From CADEEN01 sp963706685 (GTDB taxonomy: Bacteria > Pseudomonadota > Gammaproteobacteria > Burkholderiales > Burkholderiaceae_C), in contig CAVPMY010000009.1 in assembly GCA_963706685.1 (NCBI GenBank), positions 190,674 through 254,673 of the forward strand: DNA of 64,000 bases. Reading direction: 5' to 3'. Numbering within the stretch: position 1 is the stretch's first letter; every line of letters starts with the position of its first letter. This document shows positions 56,340 to 64,000 of this stretch, piece after piece. The position numbers and the translations under genes are program-made. The notes below the pieces were generated by a model. That model was not told the DNA's origin. It saw only the letters and a list, made by a program, of their open reading frames with translations, and searched no databases.

Positions 56340-57191
56340 ATGTCCAAGCTATCACTGAGTGTCGTTGTCGGCGCAGGACTGTTGGTGTATTCGGGCGCAC
56401 AGGCAGGACCCTTCATCCTTGCGGGAACCGATGCTGACGACCATGGCTCGTTTTCTGCCGGCGTCAACCAGGACGGTTGGCTGTTCATGCAGCGCGCGAT
56501 CGAAAACATCGGCAGCGCAGTGACCAACGGCAACAACGTCGTCTACGTGCTGGGCAGTACCAACACTGCGAGCACTTCGGACGCGTACGACGCCGCAACC
56601 TCCGCATTCACCCATTCGTCGCTGGCCTCGTCGGGCTGGACCATCAACTACGTTGATGGTGCCGCCAACATTGCCACCTTCCTGCAGGGCGGCGGCGCCG
56701 GTGCGGGTCTGATCATGCTCGACTCGGGCGCCAACGCCAGCGGCGGCTTGGCCGCTGACGAGCGCAGCGCGCTGGCGACCAACGCCAGCTTCATCAATTC
56801 GTTCGTCGGCGCCGGCGGCGGCCTGTTCAGCCAAGCCAACGGCTATTCGTGGCTGTCCGCCCTGTTGCCCTCGGTGACGGTGAATAGTCTGCAGACCACC
56901 GGGCTGCAATTGACGGCTGCAGGCACGGCAGCGTTTCCCGGGTTGAGCAACGCCGATCTCAGCGCCGGTCCGTACCACGAGAATTTCACCAACATCGGCA
57001 GCCTGCCGGTGCTGGCCACGGGCATCAACACGTTAGCCAACCTGAACGTGATCCTGGGCGCCTCGGGAGGCAGCATCACCGACCCAACGGTGACGCCGGC
57101 GATCCCCGAGCCATCGACCTACGCCTTGATGCTGGCCGGCTTGCTGGGCATCGGCTGGTTTGGGCGGCGCCGCCAACGCAAGGACATCTGA
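56340..57191 (+). CDS. PEP-CTERM sorting-signal protein
   Basis: A 283-residue exported protein. Signal peptide MSKLSLSVVVGAGLLVYSGA. The C-terminal sorting signal is IPEPSTYALMLAGLLGIGWF followed by GRRRQRK. This is the PEP-CTERM motif cut by an exosortase. The middle is Gly/Ala/Ser/Asn-rich (VYVLGSTNTASTSDAYDAAT) and without recognised domain. It implies an exosortase system elsewhere in the genome. Confidence 0.88.
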   Translation: MSKLSLSVVVGAGLLVYSGAQAGPFILAGTDADDHGSFSAGVNQDGWLFMQRAIENIGSAVTNGNNVVYVLGSTNTASTSDAYDAATSAFTHSSLASSGWTINYVDGAANIATFLQGGGAGAGLIMLDSGANASGGLAADERSALATNASFINSFVGAGGGLFSQANGYSWLSALLPSVTVNSLQTTGLQLTAAGTAAFPGLSNADLSAGPYHENFTNIGSLPVLATGINTLANLNVILGASGGSITDPTVTPAIPEPSTYALMLAGLLGIGWFGRRRQRKDI

Positions 57192-57198
57192 TCGCACC

Positions 57199-57235
57199 GC
57201 ACGGCCCCCTCGGCGGATGGCCGGCGGCCGTGCGA
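57199..57235. terminator. Hairpin between the convergent PEP-CTERM and parC genes
   Basis: Perfect 9-bp stem CGCACGGCC (57199-57207) / GGCCGTGCG (57227-57235) with a 19-base GC-rich loop that can fold further; followed by only ATCTT. Could terminate both genes. Confidence 0.5.
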
Positions 57236-57254
57236 TCTTGGCGGTCGCGCTGCG

Positions 57255-59564
57255 TCAGCCGCTTGGTGTGACGCGCTTGACTTCTCTGAACCCGGCCACC
57301 TTGTGGCCCTTGCGTGCACGTCTTCCTTCGTGAGAGGCCAGCAGGGCGCCGCGCAGCACGTCTTCCTTGGGTTTGCCGCGATTGACGCCCAGCACCGTCA
57401 GCGCATCGCCGCAGGTCGCCACCGACAGCAGCGGATCCTTGGCGTCCACGTCCATCAGCGTCAGGCCTCGCCCGCCGTTGGCCTGGCGCTTCAGGTCGGA
57501 TAACGGGAACACCAACAGCCGCCCGCCCACCGACAGGCAGGCCACGCGGCTGTGCTGGGTTGCCGCCACCGTCGGCGGCAGTACGCGCTCGCCGGGTTCG
57601 AGCGCGAGGAAGGTCTTGCCCGCACGCTGGCGGCTCTGTAGATCGCCCAATTGCGCGAGCAGCCCGAAGCCACCGGTATTGGCCAGCAGCAGCAGCGACT
57701 CGGCCGCGCCGGCAAAGTAGTGTGCGGGCTGCGAACCGGGTTCGAGCTCGATCAGCGTCGTGATCGGTGTGCCATCGCCGCGCCCACCGGGCAAGGTGTT
57801 GGCCGCGACGCTGTAGACGCGGCCATTGCTGCCGAGCACGATCAGGGCGTCGACACTGCGGCAGGGGAACGCGCCGTACAGCGCATCGCCGGCCTTGAAA
57901 GCCAGCGTGGCGGTATCGATCTCGTGGCCCTTGAGCGCCCTCACCCAACCCTTCATGCTGACGACGACGGTCACGAGTTCATCGACGATCCTGACCTCGG
58001 CCACCGCACGCTTGTCGGCTTGCAATACCGTACGCCGCTCGTCGCCGTACGGCCTGGCGTCGGCTTCGATCTCCTTGACGACGAGTTTTTTCAGGGCCGC
58101 GGCACTGCCCTGAATCTCTTCGAGTTTGATCTTTTCGCCGCGCAGGTCCTTCAACTCCTGCTCGATCTTGATCGCTTCGAGCCGGGCCAGTTGGCGCAAA
58201 CGGATGTCGAGAATGTCCTCTGCCTGGCGCTCGCTCAACTTGAAGCGCACGATCAACGCCGGCTTCGGTTCATCGGCATGGCGGATGATGCGGATCACCT
58301 CGTCGATGTTGAGCAGCACGAGCTGCCGGCCTTCGAGCACGTGGATGCGGTCGGTCACCTTGCCCAAACGGTGTCGCGTTCGCCGCAGCACCGTCGTCTG
58401 GCGGAATTCGATCCACTCCGAGAACATGCGGCGCAGACTTTTTTGCACCGGCCGGCCGTCGATGCCGACCATCGTCAGGTTCAGCGGCGCATTGGTCTCC
58501 AGGCTGGTGTGCGCCAACAGCGTGTTGATCAATTCCTGTTGCCCGATGGTGCGTGTCTTCGGCTCGAACACCAGGCGCACGGCAGAGTCCTTGCTCGACT
58601 CGTCGCGCACCGCATCGAGCACCGACAGCACGGTCTGCTTGAGCTGCACCTGCTCTTGCGTCAGCGCCTTCTTGCCGGTCTTGACTTTCGGGTTGGTCAG
58701 CTCCTCGATTTCCTCGAGCACTTTTTGCGAGCTGGTGCCCGGCGGCAGCTCGTACACGACCAGTTGCCATTGACCGCGCGCCAGGTCTTCGATGGTCCAG
58801 CGCGCACGCACCTTCAGGCTGCCACGGCCCGTGCGGTAAGCCTCACGGATATCTTCACCGGCACTGATCACCTGTCCGCCGCCGGGAAAATCCGGACCGG
58901 GCAGCAACTCGAACAACGCGTCGTCGTCGAGCTTCTCGTTCTTGATCAGGGCCACGGCCGCAGCGGCCACTTCGCGCAGGTTGTGGCTCGGTATCTCGGT
59001 GGCCAAGCCGACGGCGATGCCGGACGCACCGTTGAGCAGCACGAACGGCAGCCGCGCCGGCAACTGCTGGGGTTCTTCGAACGAGCCTTCGTAGTTGGGC
59101 ACGAAATCGACCGTGCCCTCGCCGATCTCATCGAGCAGCAGGCGCGCGATCGGCGCCAGCCGCGCCTCGGTGTAGCGCATCGCCGCCGCGCCGTCGCCGT
59201 CACGCGAACCGAAATTGCCCTGGCCGTCGATCAGCGGGTAGCGCTGCGAAAAATCCTGCGCCATGCGCACCAGAGCGTCGTAAGCCGCGGTGTCGCCATG
59301 CGGGTGGTACTTGCCGATCACGTCGCCGACGACGCGCGCGCTCTTGACCGGCTTGGCGCCCGAGGCGCCGGACCAGCCGAGGCCCAGCTCCTGCATCGCG
59401 TAGAGGATTCGGCGCTGTACCGGTTTCTGGCCATCACAGACATCGGGCAGCGCGCGACCCTTGACAACGGACAGCGCGTAGTCGAGGTAGGCGCGCTCGG
59501 CGTACTCGGCCAGCGCGATCGCATCGTCGCCGGCCGGGGGGTCGGGGGTGAAAAGGTCTTTCAT
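57255..59564 (-). CDS. parC: DNA topoisomerase IV subunit A
   Basis: Decatenates daughter chromosomes with ParE. Of 769 residues, the catalytic tyrosine is Tyr131 in AAAMRYTEARL. The quinolone-determining region is GKYHPHGDTAAYDALVR with Thr92 and Asp96 at the positions of E. coli Ser80 and Glu84. The coiled-coil and C-terminal beta-pinwheel (about residues 490-740) follow, with the EGR-like region GLTLMDVDAKD. The start at 59564 matches MKDLFTPDPPAGDD; upstream in-frame codons lack homology. parE is not adjacent. Confidence 0.92.
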   Translation of the reverse strand: MKDLFTPDPPAGDDAIALAEYAERAYLDYALSVVKGRALPDVCDGQKPVQRRILYAMQELGLGWSGASGAKPVKSARVVGDVIGKYHPHGDTAAYDALVRMAQDFSQRYPLIDGQGNFGSRDGDGAAAMRYTEARLAPIARLLLDEIGEGTVDFVPNYEGSFEEPQQLPARLPFVLLNGASGIAVGLATEIPSHNLREVAAAAVALIKNEKLDDDALFELLPGPDFPGGGQVISAGEDIREAYRTGRGSLKVRARWTIEDLARGQWQLVVYELPPGTSSQKVLEEIEELTNPKVKTGKKALTQEQVQLKQTVLSVLDAVRDESSKDSAVRLVFEPKTRTIGQQELINTLLAHTSLETNAPLNLTMVGIDGRPVQKSLRRMFSEWIEFRQTTVLRRTRHRLGKVTDRIHVLEGRQLVLLNIDEVIRIIRHADEPKPALIVRFKLSERQAEDILDIRLRQLARLEAIKIEQELKDLRGEKIKLEEIQGSAAALKKLVVKEIEADARPYGDERRTVLQADKRAVAEVRIVDELVTVVVSMKGWVRALKGHEIDTATLAFKAGDALYGAFPCRSVDALIVLGSNGRVYSVAANTLPGGRGDGTPITTLIELEPGSQPAHYFAGAAESLLLLANTGGFGLLAQLGDLQSRQRAGKTFLALEPGERVLPPTVAATQHSRVACLSVGGRLLVFPLSDLKRQANGGRGLTLMDVDAKDPLLSVATCGDALTVLGVNRGKPKEDVLRGALLASHEGRRARKGHKVAGFREVKRVTPSG

Positions 59565-59782
59565 GCCGGCGCGCAGTGTAGCCACCGCAGTTGCTGTCAC
59601 ATACCGGAAAGACTTCTGTCGCAAGCCGTCCACTCGCCACAAATAAGGGGATGGCGATGACAGGCCGGTATTCATCCAGAGCTTCGAGCAGGCGAACCTG
59701 CGCGGCCTGCGCCAACTGAGCACCGACTGTGGTTCCACCGGCACGTGTCACGCGAGTTGCGCCGCGCGACGACAATGCGCTC

Positions 59783-61012
59783 ATGACCCCCGCGCACGCA
59801 GTCGACTCGCGATACGCATGGTCGCGGTTGGCCATCGCGCTGCTGTTGATGACCATCGGCAGCGGCGCGATGTACGTCGTCTCCGTCGTCCTGCCTGCGG
59901 TGCAAGCCGAGTTCGGCGCCGCGCGCGCCGATGCGTCCCTGCCCTACACCCTGTTGATGGTCGGCTTCGGACTCGGCGGCATCGCCATGGGCAAGGTGGC
60001 CGACCGTTTTGGCGTGATGTGGGTGGTGCTGATCGGCGCCGTCGGCCTGGGCAGCGGCTTTGTCATCGCCGGCCAGGCAGGCAGCCTGACGGCCTTTGCG
60101 ATCGTGCATGGCGTGCTGCTCGGCGCGTTCGGCAGCGCCGCCACCTTTGCGCCACTGGTGGCCGACACCTCGCTGTGGTTCGCGCGCCGGCGCGGTATCG
60201 CGGTAGCCGTGTGCGCCAGCGGCAACTACGTGGCCGGCGCCATCTGGCCGCCGATCGTGCAGCACTTTGTCGAGACGGTGGGCTGGCGCAGCACCTACGC
60301 CGGCCTCGGGCTGTTCTGCGTCGCCACGATGGCGCCGTTGGCGCTGCTGCTGCGCGCGCGGCCGCCGGTGCCGGCCGCGCGGCCCGCAGTGCGCGCCCTC
60401 GGCGGCATGACGTCTTCGCGCCCCTTCGGCTGGAGCCCGAACCAGGCGCAGCTGCTGCTGTGCATCGCCGCCGTATCGTGCTGCGTGGCCATGGCGATGC
60501 CGCAGGTCCACATCGTCGCCTACTGCGGCGATCTCGGCTATGGCGCGGCGCGCGGCGCCGAGATGCTGAGCCTGATGCTGGCCTGCGGCATCGCCAGCCG
60601 CCTGATCAGCGGCGCCATCTGCGACCGCATCGGCGGCCTGCGCACGCTGTTGCTCGGCTCGGTGCTGCAAGGGATTGCGCTGCTGCTGTTCATCCCCTTC
60701 GACGGCCTGCTTTCGCTCTACATCATCTCGGCCCTGTTCGGCCTCTTCCAGGGCGGCATCGTGCCCAGCTACGCGATCATCGTGCGCGAACATTTCGAGC
60801 CGCGCGAGGCCGGCGCACGCGTCGGCACCGTGCTGATGGCCTCGCTGTTCGGCATGGCGCTGGGCGGCTGGATGTCGGGCAAGGTCTTCGACCTCACCGG
60901 CTCGTACCACGCCGCCTTCATCAACGGCGTCGGCTGGAACCTGCTCAACCTGGCGATTGCATTGTTCCTGTTGGCGCGGGTTCGGCGCGCAGGAGTAGTT
61001 GCCAGGGCATGA
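59783..61012 (+). CDS. MFS transporter
   Basis: A 409-residue inner-membrane transporter with 12 predicted helices. It has the MFS loop GKVADRFGVMWVVLIGA after helix 2 and a second-half copy GAICDRIGGLRTLLLGS. Similar to OFA/monocarboxylate-like MFS proteins; substrate cannot be read. The start ATG 59783 gives a short cytoplasmic N-terminus. It stands alone between parC and a convergent hydrolase. Confidence 0.85.
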   Translation: MTPAHAVDSRYAWSRLAIALLLMTIGSGAMYVVSVVLPAVQAEFGAARADASLPYTLLMVGFGLGGIAMGKVADRFGVMWVVLIGAVGLGSGFVIAGQAGSLTAFAIVHGVLLGAFGSAATFAPLVADTSLWFARRRGIAVAVCASGNYVAGAIWPPIVQHFVETVGWRSTYAGLGLFCVATMAPLALLLRARPPVPAARPAVRALGGMTSSRPFGWSPNQAQLLLCIAAVSCCVAMAMPQVHIVAYCGDLGYGAARGAEMLSLMLACGIASRLISGAICDRIGGLRTLLLGSVLQGIALLLFIPFDGLLSLYIISALFGLFQGGIVPSYAIIVREHFEPREAGARVGTVLMASLFGMALGGWMSGKVFDLTGSYHAAFINGVGWNLLNLAIALFLLARVRRAGVVARA

Positions 61013-61141
61013 GTGGTGACGAGTAAGGACGATTGCGCCGCAAGTGAATGGTGGCTCTGTCAGGCTGAGTGACGGTTACTACCGCGTTGGAGACGGTCGC
61101 GTCGGCGCGTTGAATGTTCGCGATGTGCGCGAAGTGATCAT
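61013..61141. other. Intergenic stretch between convergent genes
   Basis: No gene, no clear terminator hairpin. If the hydrolase really ends near 61272, this gap would be about 260 bases. Confidence 0.3.
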
Positions 61142-62182
61142 TCAGGCGCGACACCTGTGCGTCGCTGGACGGCCATGAGCTGCCGTTGAGGAGCATTTTT
61201 CAGATAGCAGACCATGCAAACACTTGGTAGCCGACCCGCGTTCCCTGGCTCTGCTGTTGATGTTGCGGCGGCTACTGGCTCGCAAGAAACTGCGCAGCGC
61301 GGCGCTGAAGGCTGCCGGCTCCTGGGCCGGCCACAGATGGCGGGCACCGGGCACCACGATCAGCTTCGAGCCGGGAATGCAGCGGCTGGTCGTGTCGGAA
61401 ATGATGCGAAAGTAGGGACGCGTCAGTTCGCCGCGCACCACCGCCACCGGAACCTTGATCTGCGCGAGCTGCTCGCAGGTGATCTTCGGCGGCGGCGGCG
61501 CAGCGAACATCATCGCCAGCGTGCGGGCGTTGTCGAGTTGCATGGCGCGCCAAGCCGGCGGCAGGCTGTCGAACGTACCCGGTTGAGCGCTGACGTTGTC
61601 CATCGCCAAGCGGGTGGCTGCGGCGCCATCCCCGGCCTTTACCAGCGGCACGACTGGGCCGAACGTCGCACCGCGGTCATCGGCGATGGCCTTCTGTTCG
61701 GCCGGGTCGGTGACGAACGTGCTGAGCACCCCTTCATAGACGTACACGCTCTTCACCAGTTCGGGATAGCGCACCGCCACGGCCAGCACCGGTCCGCCGC
61801 TCATCGACCAGCCAACCAAGTGAATCGGCCCGCTGCCGAGCCCGCGCACAAAGGCCGCCAGGTCTTCGATCTGCGTCTCGACCCCATATTTCTCGCCCTG
61901 ATCCGGCCACGGCGCCGTGCCCCAGTAGCGCTGGTCCAGTGCGATGAAACGGTGGTTCTGCGCAATGGCCTCGCGATGCAGCTCCCAGGCGCGGCTGTCG
62001 GCGCAGCAGCCATGCACCATCACCACCGGGCTGCCGCGCCCCTGCTCGGTGTAGGCAAGGCTGACGCCGTTCACGTCCATCCGCCGGGCAACCGGTGACG
62101 CGGCCGCTACCTGCGGCATGCTTTGACAGGCCGCGAGCGCAAGTGCCGCTGCGGCCACGCACAGATTCAGAAGTCGCTTCAT
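61142..62182 (-). CDS. Alpha/beta hydrolase, predicted lipoprotein
   Basis: A 346-residue protein with lipobox LALAACQ (Cys19). Alpha/beta-hydrolase core: MVHGCCADSRAW (oxyanion region), nucleophile elbow GWSMSGGPVL and the late His in VPGARHLWPAQEP. The acid residue is not assigned with certainty. Homology ends around AALRSFL; the next 46 residues look random. In another frame a stop follows FLASQ at 61272-61274, so one indel near 61285 may have extended the gene. Substrate unknown. Confidence 0.78.
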   Translation of the reverse strand: MKRLLNLCVAAAALALAACQSMPQVAAASPVARRMDVNGVSLAYTEQGRGSPVVMVHGCCADSRAWELHREAIAQNHRFIALDQRYWGTAPWPDQGEKYGVETQIEDLAAFVRGLGSGPIHLVGWSMSGGPVLAVAVRYPELVKSVYVYEGVLSTFVTDPAEQKAIADDRGATFGPVVPLVKAGDGAAATRLAMDNVSAQPGTFDSLPPAWRAMQLDNARTLAMMFAAPPPPKITCEQLAQIKVPVAVVRGELTRPYFRIISDTTSRCIPGSKLIVVPGARHLWPAQEPAAFSAALRSFLRASSRRNINSRARERGSATKCLHGLLSEKCSSTAAHGRPATHRCRA

Positions 62183-62298
62183 GGTGGAGCCCTCGGTTCG
62201 GTGCCGGGTCCTGGCACCCGAAGGTCAGGCTACGCGCCGCGAGCGCGTGCGTCTTCAAGTTTCAGTGAAATCGGCTTGATGAAAAGCTTAAGCGGGCG

Positions 62299-63578
62299 TC
62301 AGCGCCTTCGGGTCCCACCCAAGCGCAGCGGCACGACCTTGGCGGCCGCCTTTGAGGCACGCGCCTCGTCATGCGAAGCGTCGCGGCCGAGCACGAAGTC
62401 GTCGATCAGCCGATTCATCGAGGCGAACGCCGGCTCGCCGCAAAGCGGCACATGGTTCTGGCTCTCGAACGGCACCAAATGCGCGCCGGCGATGCTCGAT
62501 GCGACGAGCCGGCCTTCCTCGAACGGCACCATCGCGTCGCGCGGGTTGTGCAGCACCAGCGTGGGACACCGTACCTCGCGCAAGTGCGCTGTGGCATCGA
62601 AGTCGCCGATCACGCGCCGGATGCTCGCCGCCTCGTGCGGCGTGCACGAGACACGCTGCATGTCGTTGAACGAGCGCATCTCGTCGGCGCTGGCGCCCGG
62701 GTACATCTGCGAGGTCATGATCTGGCGAAACGCCGCGTTGTCCTGCGCCCAGCCTTCTTCGATCAGCCGGCCGAGCGCCTCGATGTGCTGCAGCGTGACC
62801 GACGCCGCCCCGCGATGCAAACCGCCGCGCGCAAAGCCGCCGACCAGCACCAGGTGGCTGACGCGCTCGGGGTGCAGCGCTGCATAGCGTATCGCGGTGG
62901 CCCCGCCGCCTGAAATGCCGAGCAGCGCGGAGCGGCGCAGTCCGGGCTGCGTCGGCAACTGCTGCCATGTCGGATGCCGCCAGCTGCAGCGTTGCCGGCG
63001 CTACGCCGCGGTCGGATAAGCCCCAGTTGCGTCCTGTCGTATCGCACGTACGTGTAGCGTCGCGACAAGCCTTCGATCCACGGCCCGTAAACGAGACTGC
63101 GCCAGTCCCATTCGAGATGCGTCATCCAGTGCGGTGCGCGCAGCAGTGCCGGGCCGGCGCCGCTGACGGCGTAGGCGATGCGCGCGCCGTCATCGCTGGC
63201 GGCAAACCCGATGGTCTGTTCGAAGCCGCGCGCCGCGGCGGGCGCGGCCGTCGATGGCGCGCTGTCGGCAACCAATCGGTAGCCGAGTTTGGGCGCCGTC
63301 TGCACGATGTGATGCGCGCTGTCGCCGAGTGCTTGTCGAATCTCGTTGATGCACTGCGAGAGGCTGCCCTCGGTGACCACCACATCACGCCACACGGCGC
63401 GCATCAACTCGTCGCGGGTGACCACGTGCCCGCGCTGGCGGGCAAGGCACGCCAGAACGGCCAGCGCTTGCGCACGCAACGCGACCGGTGCGCCTGAGGA
63501 GTCGCGCAGTTCGAGCCGCGCCGCTTCGAAGGTGAAGCCGGCCAGCGCAATTGGCGCGTCGGTGGCGTCGCTCAGCAT
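62299..63578 (-). CDS. Winged-helix (OmpR/CadC-type) domain fused to alpha/beta hydrolase; frameshifts
   Basis: About 425 residues. The N-terminal ~100 (FEAARLELRDSSGAPVALRA, DELMRAVWRDVVVTEGSLSQ, IRQALGDSAHHIVQTAPKLG then YRLVAD) is a Trans_reg_C DNA-binding domain. After a short linker comes an alpha/beta hydrolase (GFAASDDGARIAYAVSGAG, nucleophile LGISGGGATAIRYAALHPER, acid in LHNPRDAMVPFEEG, His in ESQNHVPL). The triad is complete. The frame breaks near 63010 and 62940. A one-component regulator using a hydrolase domain as ligand sensor is an inference. Confidence 0.78.
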
Positions 63579-64000
63579 CGCATCGCTTTGGTTGGCAGAG
63601 CCATCATAGGCCGCTCGCAGCTGGCATTGCCGGGCTTCGCCGTGTTTCGACCGCGGCGGCCAAGGAAACCGAGGTGTGGCACGTCGGTAATGACAAGGCG
63701 TGCAGGGATCGACGAAGACGGACGCGAGTTGCACACGATGGCGTAGTACATCCGGTGGGCGCGCCGTCAGGAAACTACCTGTCTTCCAAGCTCGGTCGTC
63801 GGCGCTCGTGCGCGGCAAACCTGAGGGCGATCACTCGAGCGGGGAACATTCGATGGCTATGCGGGCGCCAGGCTTGCGCTACATCGACGTCCGCTTCGGT
63901 CGATCGCGCAAGACACCTGTGGGTCGATCGCGCGCATTTGGCGCGACGACCTGAACGATCGCGATGTGAGTAGAGGACGATCGCGAGTCGAAGCTCAACG
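63579..64000. other. Window end, no gene recognised
   Basis: Short frames here show no protein-like features. The octamer CGATCGCG occurs four times in 85 bases (63901, 63925, 63956, 63978). A promoter for the regulator gene is expected near 63580-63700 but none stands out. Confidence 0.4.

Noticed and set aside
56150..56437. 95-codon frame before the PEP-CTERM gene
   Set aside because: No ribosome-binding site or protein character, and it overlaps the start of the PEP-CTERM gene in another frame.
57651..59660. Plus-strand frame of 669 codons opposite parC
   Set aside because: Shadow of parC; composition His/Arg/Gln-rich without domains.
63551..63973. 140-codon plus-strand frame at the window end
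   Set aside because: Overlaps the start of the regulator gene on the other strand and shows no conserved features.

Overview
This window is high-GC (roughly two thirds G+C by eye) chromosomal DNA from a Gram-negative bacterium. Gene content and order point to Betaproteobacteria, order Burkholderiales, probably the Rubrivivax/Leptothrix/Ideonella group. The signs are the alaT-hom pair, the Mth938-bcp-PhoH neighbourhood, the amgK/lptD-surA-rsmA block, a PEP-CTERM protein and Bug-type tricarboxylate receptors. No rRNA, tRNA or CRISPR array was seen.

Layout. 1-11 kb: housekeeping and central metabolism (hom, alaT, a Mth938-like protein, peroxiredoxin, PIN-PhoH ATPase, M3 peptidase, propionyl-CoA synthetase, isochorismatase-fold hydrolase, acrylyl-CoA reductase), with an orphan internal fragment of an HpaB/4-hydroxybutyryl-CoA dehydratase-like gene. 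11.4-16.2 kb: an NlpC/P60 lipoprotein and a tightly coupled molybdenum-cofactor operon (moaA, small membrane protein, mobA, GNAT, moeA, then an SMR pump) full of indels. 16.4-19.8 kb: an accessory island with a lower-GC GIY-YIG-like gene, a degenerate IS3-family element, a hicBA module with a truncated HicA, and a 193-bp direct repeat of the end of the neighbouring MFS gene. 19.8-28 kb: a minus-strand cluster tctC-tctB-tctA-cupin-OYE-unknown-MFS with a divergent Gfo/Idh/MocA oxidoreductase, which looks like an uncharacterised catabolic unit. 28-34.1 kb: a sugar-type ABC transporter coupled to a CRTAC1-like protein and a vanadium haloperoxidase. 34.2-36.2 kb: two multihaem c cytochromes. 36.3-41.9 kb: envelope genes amgK, lptD and surA, then rsmA. 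42-52 kb: a histone-H1-like protein, then a five-gene cluster of transglutaminases, circularly permuted ATP-grasp enzymes and alpha-E proteins, predicted but not shown to make or modify a peptide. 52-59.6 kb: comEC, a RidA-family gene, dsbB, a Ca-binding-repeat protein, a PEP-CTERM protein and parC. 59.8-64 kb: an MFS transporter, a lipoprotein alpha/beta hydrolase, and a winged-helix DNA-binding domain fused to an alpha/beta hydrolase.

Many genes (alaT, moaA, mobA, moeA, the xylF-like gene, a cytochrome, amgK, an ATP-grasp gene, the transglutaminase-DUF2126 gene, the MFS gene and others) carry one or more 1-2 base indels, yet the sequence on both sides still reads as conserved protein. This fits sequencing or assembly error better than real decay, except in the island at 16-20 kb. 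Broken genes are reported over their full inferred span with approximate breakpoints.
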